Translations under genes and position numbers: made by a program
The notes under the pieces: model-generated
Seen by the model: the letters and a program-made list of their open reading frames with translations, nothing else
What the model was told of the DNA's origin: nothing
The model's database searches: none
From: Solea solea
Lineage: Eukaryota; Chordata; Actinopteri; Pleuronectiformes; Soleidae
Assembly (NCBI RefSeq): GCF_958295425.1
Contig: NC_081145.1
Location: 11,434,599 to 11,498,598 of the forward strand
Direction of reading: 5' to 3'
Length of the DNA: 64,000 nucleotides
Shown here: positions 38,272 through 51,600 of the stretch, piece by piece
Layout: every line of letters starts with the position of its first letter
How positions within the stretch are numbered: position 1 is the stretch's first letter

Positions 38272-38359
<88 letters not shown>

Positions 38360-39053
38360 AAGAAAAAAAACCTGGCGCAAGAGATGTAAATGTGTTTTTA
38401 ATGCTGTAATTATTATTTAAAAGTAATTTATAGAGAATGATGAGCATGATCTGTTAATAGTAGCACAAAATGTGTGTGCCCTTCCTGTCCACTGCATAGC
38501 TCATTGGGTGGATGTTATTTTTTTCTCTCCGAGAGCACGTTTTTTTTTACCCCCAATAACAGATGCATCACCTTGATTCTTCAGTGACCAGTTAGTGCTG
38601 GACGGACTTTGGAGCTAAAAATGTGCCTATATTCTTCACAGTGAGCGTCTCCATTGTCATGGTCCCATTTCCCATTCTCTCTGTACTCAGCGCTGGTGCT
38701 CACCTCTGAACTCCTACACCCCTCCTCAGTATTAAAAAATAAAGAGCACAAACTTCCCCGTCTCCAAGATCTGAATGTATATTCTGATTTTTTCCTGTTC
38801 TTTCAATACCTCCCTGAAGGATTGAGAATCTACGCACGTTACAGTCTTAAATGAAGGTGCACTTCGTTCAAATAAAACCAGATTAGATAACTTTCTCTAC
38901 AGCGTTCCTCATAGCCTCATCTGACACTTGCGGTCACTTTATCCTCCTGATGTTACTTTCACAGAGAAATGTCTTGTTTTGGTTCCTTGTTTTGAGTGAG
39001 TGAGTCATCCCAGACACACTTAAAGCAAGACACTGTTAGCCAAGAGCAGGTGA
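37887..39053. other. FGD4-NUP205 intergenic or alternative 3' UTR region
   Basis: No coding gene seen. Contains the long TA microsatellite at 38276-38356 and three extra plus-strand AATAAA hexamers that may serve FGD4. Both neighbouring genes are transcribed toward this region, so it is a convergent 3' boundary. Confidence 0.6.
38276..38356. repeat. Long TA microsatellite
   Basis: About 40 uninterrupted AT units (81 bp), between the first FGD4 poly(A) signal and the NUP205 3' end. Confidence 0.95.
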
Positions 39054-39635
39054 TTTATTCATAATGTAAAATGCTAAAAATGCACAGCTCCTAAAGTTAG
39101 GTGCAGTAAAGACAGGTGATGAGAAACACTAATTGAATTTTCTATGTATACACACACTTGATATTCACCTAACTACATCAGGAGACAGTGACTCAGTGAG
39201 ATCAACAGAGATATTGAGATAATAAAATGTTGTGTAGTCTGTGGGAATTAGACAAGTATTAAACAGACATAGAAAATGTTTATTTTTCACAAAAGGAAAA
39301 AAAAAAAACTAATATCAAATTTTCTTCACAAGTAAAACTTTCACACATGTGTTCAGCAAAGTAGATCTCTTACTCATCCAGAGAGTGCTTCTTTCACAAC
39401 ATTAAGTCAAAGATCATTAGGACTGATTACAAAGAATGCACCGTGTGGTAAAGTCCCACAGTGCTCGAGGAGAAGAGCCAAAATAGGTCAGTAAAAAGGA
39501 AGTGATCTAGACAGAAAACAAGCAAATCGACTGAAAAGTCTTGAGTAGTTTCCTGGTCTTGCTCATCTTTATGCTTGGCAGATACTTTGAGTGAATATGG
39601 AAATTTGGCCAGTCTTTGTGTTAGCGGCGTCTGCC
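39054..39635 (-). terminator. NUP205 3' UTR with poly(A) signals
   Basis: Sequence downstream of the NUP205 stop on the minus strand. AATAAA (TTTATT on the plus strand) occurs at 39279-39284 and 39054-39059; either could end the transcript. No ORF of note. Confidence 0.5.
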
Positions 39636-42600
39636 TCAGGTTTTGGGCTGTCGGAGCAGGCCGCGGATTCGGCGAACTAGGGCCTGGATGAAGGTGTAGC
39701 GGGAGCGGACTTGGCTGTACAAGCCCTCCACCTCCAGCAGCTTCCTCTGCAGCGCTTCCCCAAAACCTGCCGCCATGTCACTCTTCAGCTGCACTCACAC
39801 AAAACAAAAAATGGAGGAATTAGGGGGGAAAAAAAGGTAGATGTAGAAATACTACAGAATGTGAGCACTACAGGTGCAACATGAACACAGCCATTTCTTA
39901 CCAGGTCTAAGTCTTGCTGGCTGACCCGGGACAGGCTCAGTCCACGACTTCCACTGAGCTGCAATCCTCCAAATGAGTCTGAAGAAAACAAATAAACATA
40001 AATGATATTACTTCAAAAAAAGATGGAAGCAAAAACAAACTAAGACCATGTATCAACAGCTACTGGCGCTCTATTGATGTCGTCATGTTGAGTCCTCTTA
40101 TCCTCCTCCTGTGGTGACTCATTTTTGCCAATGATACATTGTAATAGAAACCACACTAGTTTAACTCTCCCCAGTTCCTACAAGTGCTCTTCAAATACTT
40201 TCTCCTCACCGTCTGTGAAGCGTGATCTACTCAAGCTGGCCCCAGTTAACAGGGAGTCCTTGGGGTCAGTGGGTGTACAATGCAACAGGTAGTACTCCAG
40301 GTGGCGCCACAACACAAACAAACACGTCTCAATGACATCTGAGAAAGGTGGGGTCAAGGTATTTACAACACCAAATTGTAACATTTACATATTTATATTC
40401 CAATTTACTTAAGAGAACTGTGGAAGAAACTAAATGTTATTTTTAAATTGGGAGTTCGGGAAAGAAATGCACTGACGCTGTTAAGTCTCGTCACTACAAC
40501 TGTGCCTTCATGGGGCAAAGGATACAGGAGCACAGAGCCAGCAGCTTGGCTCGGTTGTTGATAAGCTGCACCAGTCGTCTCTTGGCAAGCAGGCTCCTCT
40601 GGACTGAAGAGATTTTCTCCACCCCTCCTGGTCCCGACACCAGGCCTTGGCACAACTACAGAGATAATGTGTTTAGAACTTAAGTCAATGCATGTTGGAG
40701 CCACTAACAATCCTTACTTTATGTTATCTGCTGTTTTCCATAACACATTTACAGTAGTGTGGCAACTGTGAAACAAAGTGAACTGATGTTTTGGTGTGTC
40801 GTTACCTCTTTCAGCTCCTCAGGAGGCAGCTGATCTAGACTCTGCAGCTTGCTCAGGCTCTGTCTGTGACTCTGGTGGAATCTGAAGAAATCTGCAGCGC
40901 TGCTCTTCAGCAGGTACAGGACCAGACCCAGACCGGGTGCTCGAGAGTAAGCCAACGACGGCAGAGTGGATGAAAGATCTTTGGGGGGGGGCAAAAAATT
41001 AAAGCCATAGTTTAGTTGTTATACTATTAAAATAAAAACCTACTTTCTGGATTTCTGAACGGAAAAATTAGCATACAGTCAGCAAACGAGGACATTTCTA
41101 ATGTTAAGTGTATTAACAAATAGGGTTTGCTTATACAGTGCACAGTGACATGAGCTGAATTCCTGTTCCTTTGTCATCAGAAAGGACAGAGCATCACTGA
41201 CCTGTGCGTCCTCCGTCCCTGCCAGCTGGCTCACTGCCTGACGGGCTGAAGAGGCAGATGCTGAACTGAGCCTGGGTTGAGCTCTGCAGTAGCAGGGCTT
41301 GGCAGTACTCCATGATGTTGGCACACACCTGAGGACAGAGGACAGAGGACACAAACTCTCCAGTCACTGACACTGCAGAACTTAATCTGGACCATGGAAA
41401 CGGGGGCTTCACACAATGACATGTAAAAAGGAAATCGTGCCTAAATCAATGCCCCTTGGCAACTCAAAGCATTTAACATTGAATATTAAATTATTTTATC
41501 AATATAACAATGTATCATCTCCCTCATCTGTATATCTGTTATTACTCCAATAGTAATAAAAGTTTGGCTAACCTGTTGCATGGCCACCTCCATGTCCTCT
41601 CGTCGCTCTGCTGAATCTCCAGGCGCAGAAATCTCAGCCTGCTTTAGCAGCCTCTCTCGCTCACTTCCCACCAGACAGCCAAGCAGAGACAGACACAGGC
41701 GCTACAACCAGATAAAAGGTTTATTATCAACTGTGCAGTTCACAAACAAAATGTAAATGTGGGAAAACGATTCGAAAATCAGTCATATTTCAATATTTAT
41801 AAAATATATATAGTAAGACATATAAATAAACAAAGAAATCTAACCTGGAATCGGTTGATGTGACCCTGGAACTCCATTAGAGCAGCGCTGTTGACCTCTC
41901 CACTAACCTCCAGGGCACCTGAGAGACCAAGCAGCACAAGAACACACTCATTCACAGAGTTGCCGATGTGTGAAAACTGTGGTTTTGGGGGGGTTTTTGA
42001 GGTGAGGAAATTGAACATCATGAAACACAGCTGTGAAAACACAGTGACGAAAACATACGGTAAGTTTAAACTTTGTGTGCTTGGTTATTGTTGTACCTGG
42101 CAGAGCCGTCTTACTGATGATCCCGGTAAGCAAAGACAGCTCCTGCAAAGTTCCCATGCTAAGTTCATGACAGCGTAACAGTGATTGAATGGTGTCTGCG
42201 TGGACGATTAACCACTGGAGAACCTGCACATACACACACAAAAATGTTAGCTGTGATGCAAATACAGTTAGTTATACTCATTATATTGTATAATCATTCT
42301 GCACATGCTGCAGTAATAAATGATATACTGACATTTATGATTTTTAGGGTCAACTTGGGTGAAAACAATTTTAACCCTTATGACATGGCTCGAGAGGGAT
42401 GGCAAAGAAGGTATAAATACTTTGTATTAACACTTAACAGACTTAGAAAGATCAAGTCTCTTAGTACTTAATAGACTTGGATCCTTCGTTGAAATAAACA
42501 CATTTTCTTACCTGTGCTGCCCCCTGCTGGTGGTCCATGGTAGTAGAGGTCAGGATCACTTGAAAGAGTCTCAAAGTTGGCAAGAGAATCTGTCTATAGC

Positions 42601-45600
42601 GGTCCATAGGACTGGGAATGAAGCCCGACACGTCCCTCATCATCCTGTAGACCCCAAGCAAACACACAAACATGAGATAAACTTAAACAACACAACGTAA
42701 GCAATGGTATTAGATTTTCTCACACTTTACTCTAGGAAAGAAAAAGGATGAAAAAAACACTCCTTCCTTTTCAAGCTCCATACCTGTGTGAATCGCTGTC
42801 AGGTACCATGTCAAACACCTGACACTCCATCAGCTGTGACACTAATCCACAGCGCAGCAGCTCCACAGCTCCCTGGCCTGTCTTAGCCACACGGGTCAGT
42901 AGAGCCTAAAGAAAAAAAAAAACAAACACACACACAGTCAAACTTAAGAACAACACACAGTGTGTGTTTTAAATAGTATCTAAATTGTCCACATCTCCTC
43001 ACCATCTTGCTCTCATAGATGTAGAGTGGTTTGAGGAGGGGTGGCTGAGGTGTGAGCAGGGTCTGGAGGGCGACATCATCATGTCTTAGGCTCTCAACCA
43101 GCGAGCGCAGGTAGCCACTGTTGCAGACATAAACCAGCCACTGATTCTGACGGTCTATTGACAGGATGCGGTCCAGAACTGCCAGGGCCAGCATCTGACA
43201 GACAGAAGAGTTATTAAAACATCAGATTGCATCGAGGTCAGATCCAGGAAGCACAAAACAAGTGATAATTTAGAAAATGCATGGTATGGCCCTTACTCTG
43301 CTAATTTCATGGCCATCACAGGCGTCCCTACACACAACCTCAATGAGGGATGTGCCGTAACTCTCGATGATGGCGAGGTTCTCTCTCTGTAGTTTGGAGA
43401 AACCGTCTTCAGGGGCTGTGAGTCGTTCCCACATTGCCTTCCCAGCTGGAGAAGTGAATGAGAACTTTTAAGGAAAGAAATCTTCAACAGTATTCTAACG
43501 TCCATCAAATAAATAACAGCACATGTCCAGTGTTAAACATTATACCTGTCTGCAGCGTATCTGGTTCCTCAGGTTTCTGGGCGATTTGAAGGTAGTACAG
43601 CAGTGAGCCATACAGATGAGCACGCAGACGCTGGTAACCGCCTCCTTAAAATGTAAAAAAATAGAAAATTTAATCTCAGTGAGATATAAGAGACTGAGAA
43701 AGAAGCACACTGCATAAGACAGTCATAGGGTTTATGAGTAAAAGGGGTTTTGTATGATCACTAACCAGTGCAAAGAATAAAGTCCAGCAGCTTGCGAAGG
43801 ATCAAATGCAAGGCAGAGTTGGCGATGGAGGCAAAGCCAGAGGATGTTTCTAATCCAACTCCCTGCTGCTGCTCAGACAACACTGACTGGCTGAGGTGAG
43901 CTGTCAGAGTGAAGACTGCCCCAGCAACAATGGGCATCAGTTCTCCTGCTGCATCATCAGACAACACCTGGACAAGACAGGATAATCATTGGATTTAAAG
44001 TGTTGTTAAATTTTGTTAAGATGATGAAAGAGCATTACATGAACGCTACAACAACCTTATAAACAGTCAAACTGTGATAAAGGAGGGATTTGCATTAAAA
44101 CAATAAAATATCCTCTTTAAAAAAATGGCCACAGTAGTTTCAACACCCATGTGTTTTCCCTGACCTTATCATGCAGGTCTAGCAGCAGGTCTCTGATGAT
44201 GAGCTGTCTGTCATCAGCAGGTATAAGATCGGCAGGGCAGGCAGTCAGCAGCGTCTCCACCAGGCTCCTCCAAGACTGCAGTGCATGCCGCTTCGCACTC
44301 AGACTTCGCCGGACACAGTTTCGTTCAACCACGTGATGTAGGATGGAGTTCACCTCCTAGAAAAAAAAAAAAGAAATGAGAATAGGCAAATTCAAAGTAT
44401 TTGCAGCATTTACGGACATTTTCAACAACACAAAGTTGTTCAATGCGATTCATTTTAAACTCTCAAAAACAGTTGAAAGTCCCATTTCAAAAGTTAAAAT
44501 CTACTGCACGATAGCTACTTATGTTGTAAAAGTTCTACATAAAGCAGTTGAAAAAGACTCACCTCCATTAACATGGGCCTCTGTCCGATGGCTGCCATCC
44601 CTTGCAGGGCATTCACCTCAGCAACCAGCACTCGATGAAGCAGCTGTGAAAAAATGTTCAACATTATATCATAACATATCAGACTCCAAATTAGAGGAAG
44701 ATAAAACAAAATAATAATTTAAATTAACCCAACAGAAAAAGAGTAGATCACATGCTCAACCTGGAAACTCACCTTAACGTTACACACAGTGTGTCCTTGC
44801 TCATTGACGTGCTCACAGTTGGAGATCACCTGCTCTATCTGAGTGCGCTCAAAGAAGTCCAGCTGCAGAAGCTCGGGCATTTCCTGACTGAAATTGATGG
44901 CGTCGAGGACACTAAGCAACTTCCTGCGCACTGACACCATCAGACAGGGACAAAATGAGCATGAGTAAAAAACAATCTATCATGATCATGAAAAAACAAG
45001 AGGAATAAATACAGGTTCATACAAAATACTCAAATATCAACAGAGTCTATACTGATTTTATTAAGCTGGTAATATTTTGAAATGTGCCAAACCTTTAGAA
45101 ACTGTGTCAAAATGCAGAAAACCACTGACTGATCTGGTCTCTTCCTCCATCCCAGACTCCCCATCAGCTGAAAGGAGAAAAAAAATAATCATTTGGCAGT
45201 TATAACTCAAAGACTTTTTTGATTGATTGATATAATCACTTGAGTATGTTTATATTTTACGCATAAAAACAGACAAGCTTAAATCATTTTCTAAAACTGA
45301 AAGAGTAGCCATCAATATTATGTTACATCACACTCACCTGTATGCTGAGTGTGTGGCTGGTCATCCAGCAAGAGACTGACAAGGCGTTGCGTATGTGACC
45401 GCTGACGGTTTAGTGAGGTCACTCTCAGCTCGATTGCAGCTGTTTTCATGAGCCAAGACATCTGGGAGAGGGCAGCAATCTGGTTACCTGAGGAAAAGAG
45501 AAAGCAGAAATAAGGTAATGTACAGAAAAAACAAATACCATATATATTTTACCACGTCACATAATTATATTTCACCAGTGACATAAACTTTGTAATATTA

Positions 45601-48600
45601 AGGGGTTAATTATTGCTCCTCTCTGAATTTTTTCAACAGGGATGTAAAAATTTGACATTATTGTTGCTGCTGTATTTTGTTATTTCCATTTTCCTTCCTC
45701 AAGCATTCAATGCCTTATATTCATCACATCCTTAATGATTTTATCACATATTTCAGAGGATCAACATGGACCCAGAACTCACTTGGCAGAATAAAAGGCA
45801 GGTGCTGCAGGTGAGAGAAGAGGAAGTCCTGGCTGGTCCTCAAGTAGCGCATGGTGGGTCCAGATGTGTCTGGGAAGGCACACAGCTGGTAGATCACCTA
45901 CCAGAGGAAGACGATGAAAAAACAAACAAGAATACACTCCGATTAATTTGATGTCCAAGATATGAAGTCTAATAGATATTCAACAGGGTTGAATACAGTG
46001 ATGCAACTCTCACTCCTGCCCCTCTTCAGTGGTATAGAGTACCTGGTAGCAAAGCTCAGCCAGGTGTGGGGCTTGCTTTGTGAGGACAGGTCCTGTTCTC
46101 TTCTCAGTGCCTCTCTGCAGCAGACTGAGGATTGCATGCAAGCAGCTCCGTGGACATCCTAGCACACCTGTAGCACAACAACCATTATCTTCGTCAACAC
46201 AGAGTTTAGCAATAGATGCTTCACCATCCAAAAGTCTCTAAAATCAACAGGTCAGCAGCTAAGGTTGTGGTCTGACCTGGGTCCTGGAGGTTAGTGGAGG
46301 AAACAGGCTTCTTGACTTCATAGCCCAAAAGGTACAGAGCCAGATTGGGAGCCTTGAGCTCCAAGGACGTGATGAGCAGGTTTAGAATATGGATCTGGGT
46401 TTTATGGCGAATTCTTGCCATCTTCTTTTGTTGGTTTGAGTCTGCAAACAGTTTAGCAATAATGAAGTTTGAGCTTGATGCTTTCAATTACACGTCACCA
46501 TTCACAGTATGAAACCAGAAGGGATTGAATTCATTAAAGAAATGTCTTCCTCTGACCATCTTCATTCTCCGTTCCCTCCTCTGCCTCTTCATTGTCCAGA
46601 CACTGCACAAAGCCGGCCATCAATTTGTCGCTCACCGTCTAAAAGACAGAGACAACAAATGCTCAGATTTTTTTCATAACTATACAGTAAAGAAGGTCAT
46701 TTGCACACAACATGACATACAAATACCATTTCCTGGGCTTGTTTTGTGAAATAACCTATAGCTCTATATGTATTTTTATAATGTTAAATCCTTAAATATG
46801 CATATACCTGGTCATGTGTAAAATCTCCGACCAGTCTAAGCTGAATGTTGGGGTAGTTGGCGATGCGACGCAGGATATTGGCACTTTGGAAGGCGGCCTC
46901 TGGGTTGGAGACACCATGATAGAGAAACCTGTATAGGGCAAACATGGTTCCACATAGTCATTACTCTCATTCTGAGACTATGAGCCATTCTAAGAGTATA
47001 CTTACATACATTAACACACATTAACTTCTATTGAAATATGACATTTCTGGCAAGTAGTAAAGATGCAGAGCAGATAGATGGTTACAAACAACTGATTAAA
47101 GCTACCTGGCAATAGTGACAATGTGATCGGCCCTTCGGGTTTGAGGACTGACACCCTGAATCAGCTGCTCCAACGGGGAAACCAGCAGTGAGGCCTGGCT
47201 CTCCCTGAGGAGATCCATGAACACCACCTCCTTCTGCAGAGCCAGATCCAGCAGACACAGGCAGTGTAGCACCGCAGACTCCAGCTGTTTCTTACCTTTA
47301 GGGGGCAGCAAATGGAATGTGTCATAAAAATAAACATAAACACATTCGCATTCACGCTATTGCTCAGCAGCATTGTACATAAGCTCACCAGGGAAAGGCG
47401 CATAAGTGTCGAGCTGGCGTACGCCCTCCTCCAGCAGGCTGAGGCAGAGCGCCAGCATGGGCGAGTCATTAAGCAAATGGAACATGATGCTGTGGCCAGG
47501 GGGCTTGTAGGCCGGGACCTGCTCCCCCTGCAGCTCTAACATCTCCTGTACAAAGTCTGATGGCTGGGGCTCATAGTCCCGCAGCAGCTTATGAAACACC
47601 TCCAGGGCAGAGTCAGCAACCTCCCACTGAGAGATCGCAAAAGAAAAAAAAGGTGATATATCTGTAGTGAAAAGAGAACACATGCATCCGGCAGCTATGT
47701 GTCTAAACTTAGTAAAGACAAGGAAGGAGCACTGAACCTTCTCAGCTGGGCGACGATAAGCTCTGGTGGGGAAGGGGAGGAACACAGAATCCCGCATGAA
47801 GTTCAGGTAGGGCTGAAAGCCTGGCACACGTAGCCCAGCACCCAAATTAATGGGTAAACTGCTCTCAACCAATGTGCTGATCAGATGACAGAAGCCTCGT
47901 GCCAGAGGGTACTCCTCGCAGCTCGACTCAATCTCATTCAGCTCCACCTGAAACCCATTACGACAAATCAGAATCTGGTTTATTGCCAGATATAGCTTAC
48001 AAAATATGAGGAGTTTGTTCTGGTCACTGAATTTAATCTAAACGTTTATGTTCCCTTTTTTTCCTCCACAGAAATAAGTGACTGAAGTCAGCTTATGGTC
48101 ATCTTTATGTAAAACAATTACAATGGTCATCTATGACTAAAACAAAATATTGTGTTCATTTCAAACAACATAGCACAATATTACACCAACATAACTTACT
48201 ACTGCCTGTGTTGTTTTGAGACCACTTAAATGGATTAAGTGGGTAGATTAATTCCATAATTGCTCACCTCAATACCAGCTGCCTGTCTCTGTCCTGGGGC
48301 CCGAACAGTCTGAAGGATCTATAAAAGGAAAGCAAGTTATAAAGCTTTATAACATATCATATTAAAAAAAAAAAAATTTAACAACATGGGCTGCAAAATT
48401 AAAACACATCATTAAAAATACACAATGTTAATAGAATGGAACAAAAAAGTGGTTGATATTCACATAGGTTATTTTTCAACATTCTTATTATTTGAGGTGG
48501 TACATATTCTAAAGCTAACTTAACGTTTAAATAATTAAAATATCAATCTAATGACAGCATAGGTGCACAGTTGTTGTCATTTTAAAAAGGTTCACCTGTG

Positions 48601-51600
48601 TGTACTCCAGCGACTGCCAAAGAGAAGCGGCAATCTCGGGTGATTTTCCAAAGGCCGCCAGGCAGTGCAGGAGCTCTGCCTTCAGGACGGGAGGAACGCT
48701 GCACTGTAGCAAACCCAACATCACTATGACTGGAGTCCACTGGGGATGTTCACATAATGCCAGTCTGGCATTTTCACTCTAGAAAAACAAAAAACAACAC
48801 GCACAATTTATTAATTAAAATTAATTGATCACTCAATTATTAGTCATTGCTATTCTTATCCGGGCAATACGATAATATAACCAAAAATGAACATCCTTGT
48901 GCTGACTCTTGTATCATACCCATGTAATGATGGTGGTGAGTAACTGCAAAAATGAGGTGAGTCCTTCCAGCTCTCTTTGTGTGATGCCCCTCAGGTGGTG
49001 GCGGTAATGTGCAGCATCTGGATTTGGAAGGTCTCTTCGCAGGTTCTCATGGTAGAGCATTAGGGAGTGAAAGAAATGTTCCCAAGACACAGGGCTGCCC
49101 GAAACGCCCTGAATGTTGTCACCTGCAATACATGTAAAAAGTGGGTTGGCATTTATTTGACTGTGCAGTGAACTGAATCTACAAGCTTTTTTTCAGAGGA
49201 ATTTTTCGACATCTATTAATCTACCGCAAGGTTTCTACCTTGTCTTGTGATAATGTATGTTGTGATTTGGCACTATACAACTAAAATGAACTGAATTGAA
49301 CGTTAACTGATTGTTAATATAGATAATAACAGATATTACCAAACTTTTGGTTCTTGTCAAAAGGCGAAACAGCAAATCAGATTTATAGTACCATTCAAAA
49401 AGCAGTGTTAATATTAATATTTTATATCCATTCTTGAAAGTATTTCATGTTATTATAAAAAATGCTCTTACCGTGTGTGGCTCCATTAGTTTTCAGTAAG
49501 CTGAAGCAGTAGTGGGCACATTGGGGACCATTGGCGAGGCCTTTCAGCATATGCAAATACGAGATGTAGAGCGTGGAGGGCAGAAGGTCACCCATCTGGC
49601 GCACAAACTTGGACAGAACCACCTTTACAAAATGAAATAGTCAAAAAAAATCTAGATTATTATCCCTTAAAAATCTCAAAATAAATGCAAAACAATTACA
49701 TTTTAAAAGGCCCCGAAAATATGGCCCTTACCTGTTTATGTGGAGGCCTTTGCAAAGCCATTCCTAGGTATGATCCCTGCAAGGAAGTGTGTTGGAGAGA
49801 CTCTGTGGGGCACCAGAACTCCAGACCCAGCTCCAGACCAAATGAGTCTTTATTGTAAAACTCCCCTATCTGAAAACACATAATAATGAATTTAAATAAC
49901 TATTTTCTATTCCTGCTAACAATGAAACCCTTAAAATGTAAAAAGTTATATTAGTTGAAGTGTATGTGAGTGAACGAAAAAAGTACTGACTAGATTCATG
50001 AGGTGGTCCAAGTCCTTGCGCAAGGATGATGGAAGCTCACTGTCCATTTGTAGAGACATGTGCACCAGCCGTGCATCCTCATCAGCACGGTTACGAAGCT
50101 GCTTCACCTGTTGACAAATAATTCAATAAAGGGTGTAAAATTAAATGTTTTTTTGGGGGGGGGGTTTCAGTTTTTCCCTGTTTAGGGGTATATGTGCAGG
50201 TATGTGGTGACCTAAACATGGAAAAACTGAAATAAAAAAAAAAACATTTAATTTTACAGTGGAACACCTGCTTTATAAAACCTATTAACAGAGGAACTCA
50301 GAGGAATGTCTGATTCTAAAATGTCGAAACAAAAGCATAATATCAACAATAATAACAATAATTATCATTATTATTACTACTATTATTATCATAGTTATTG
50401 TTATTATTATCATTATTATTATATTTTACTTGAGACAGTGAGAGACAGTGGTGCATCTGGCATCTTTTACCTTCATTGGCATGAGTGCGAGGAAGTCTGT
50501 GATGAGCGAATGGAGACGGCGAATGTAAAACTCTTCCTGCGAAAAACTCTCACATCCTAGCATGCCTTCTTTCATAAAGAGGAAGACATCTCCCAGTAGA
50601 GCCTGGTCAGCTAGCACCTCATCTGCCTCGGTGAACTCAACCAGGGCTGAACACAAAAACACACAACATTTAAATGGCTACAGTCTTTGAGAAAGTGAGA
50701 TAGTTTTAAATATGGGTCCCAAAGAAAAAGAGGCTCTACCAGATCCCTGTGGCAGCTGGGAAAGGACCCTCAGGGACAGAGCCCACGCCAGTCGACACAC
50801 AGCCTGCAGGCCTGGAAGTTTCCATGGCTGGCCATCCATTAGACGATTGTGCACTGAAGCAACGTACTGCCTGTCTGTCAGCAAAGGCAGTGCATGGAGA
50901 AGATCTAAAAAAGCACAGAGACAAAACTTTAGTAACTGTAAAAGCAAAACACTGGAACTAACAACATCATGTTTAACTGCAAGTGGTCAACATTTAAGTG
51001 GTTATAACTACTGACCTCAACAATAAAATTGTAGGCAACTGGACTTGCTTGGCATAACTTTAAAGACATTTCACCTCTCATCGAAGAGGCTTCTTCAGTT
51101 CAGAAGAAGCCTCTTTGATCAGAGGTGAAATGTTTTCAAGGTGCCTACAGCTAACTACTGAAGATGACTATCACTTGGGTGACCGAGAACCTACACAAAA
51201 CATGTAGACATTGTACATTTTTACTGCACTGATACCTTCTCGATCTTCAGTCCCCTGCTCTACAAAGCTGACGTCTAAGCAGTAGAGCAATGACATGACC
51301 AGAGCCAGATTCACACCACCCAAAGAGCCATCAGCTTGAGCTGTCACTGTCTCCAGGTGGCCAATGAGAGCCAGAGTGTCATCTTTAGTCAAGGGTGATT
51401 GGCAGGTCCATGAAAACAGGCTATCAGCCAACACCTGTCTGCATTCGTTGATGAGGTCAGTGACCTAGTAACAAAACATTGGGAATTTTTAGAGATCCAC
51501 AATCCTCACTATATATTAATCCACTTCATATCGCTATGCTTATAAGAGGGCTGCTCAATTTTTACTTATCCAGTAGGGTTCAAATTTGATATACAATTAT

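Noticed and set aside
42181..42471. 96-codon plus-strand ORF
   Set aside because: Overlaps the antisense of a NUP205 exon and intron; no conserved content.
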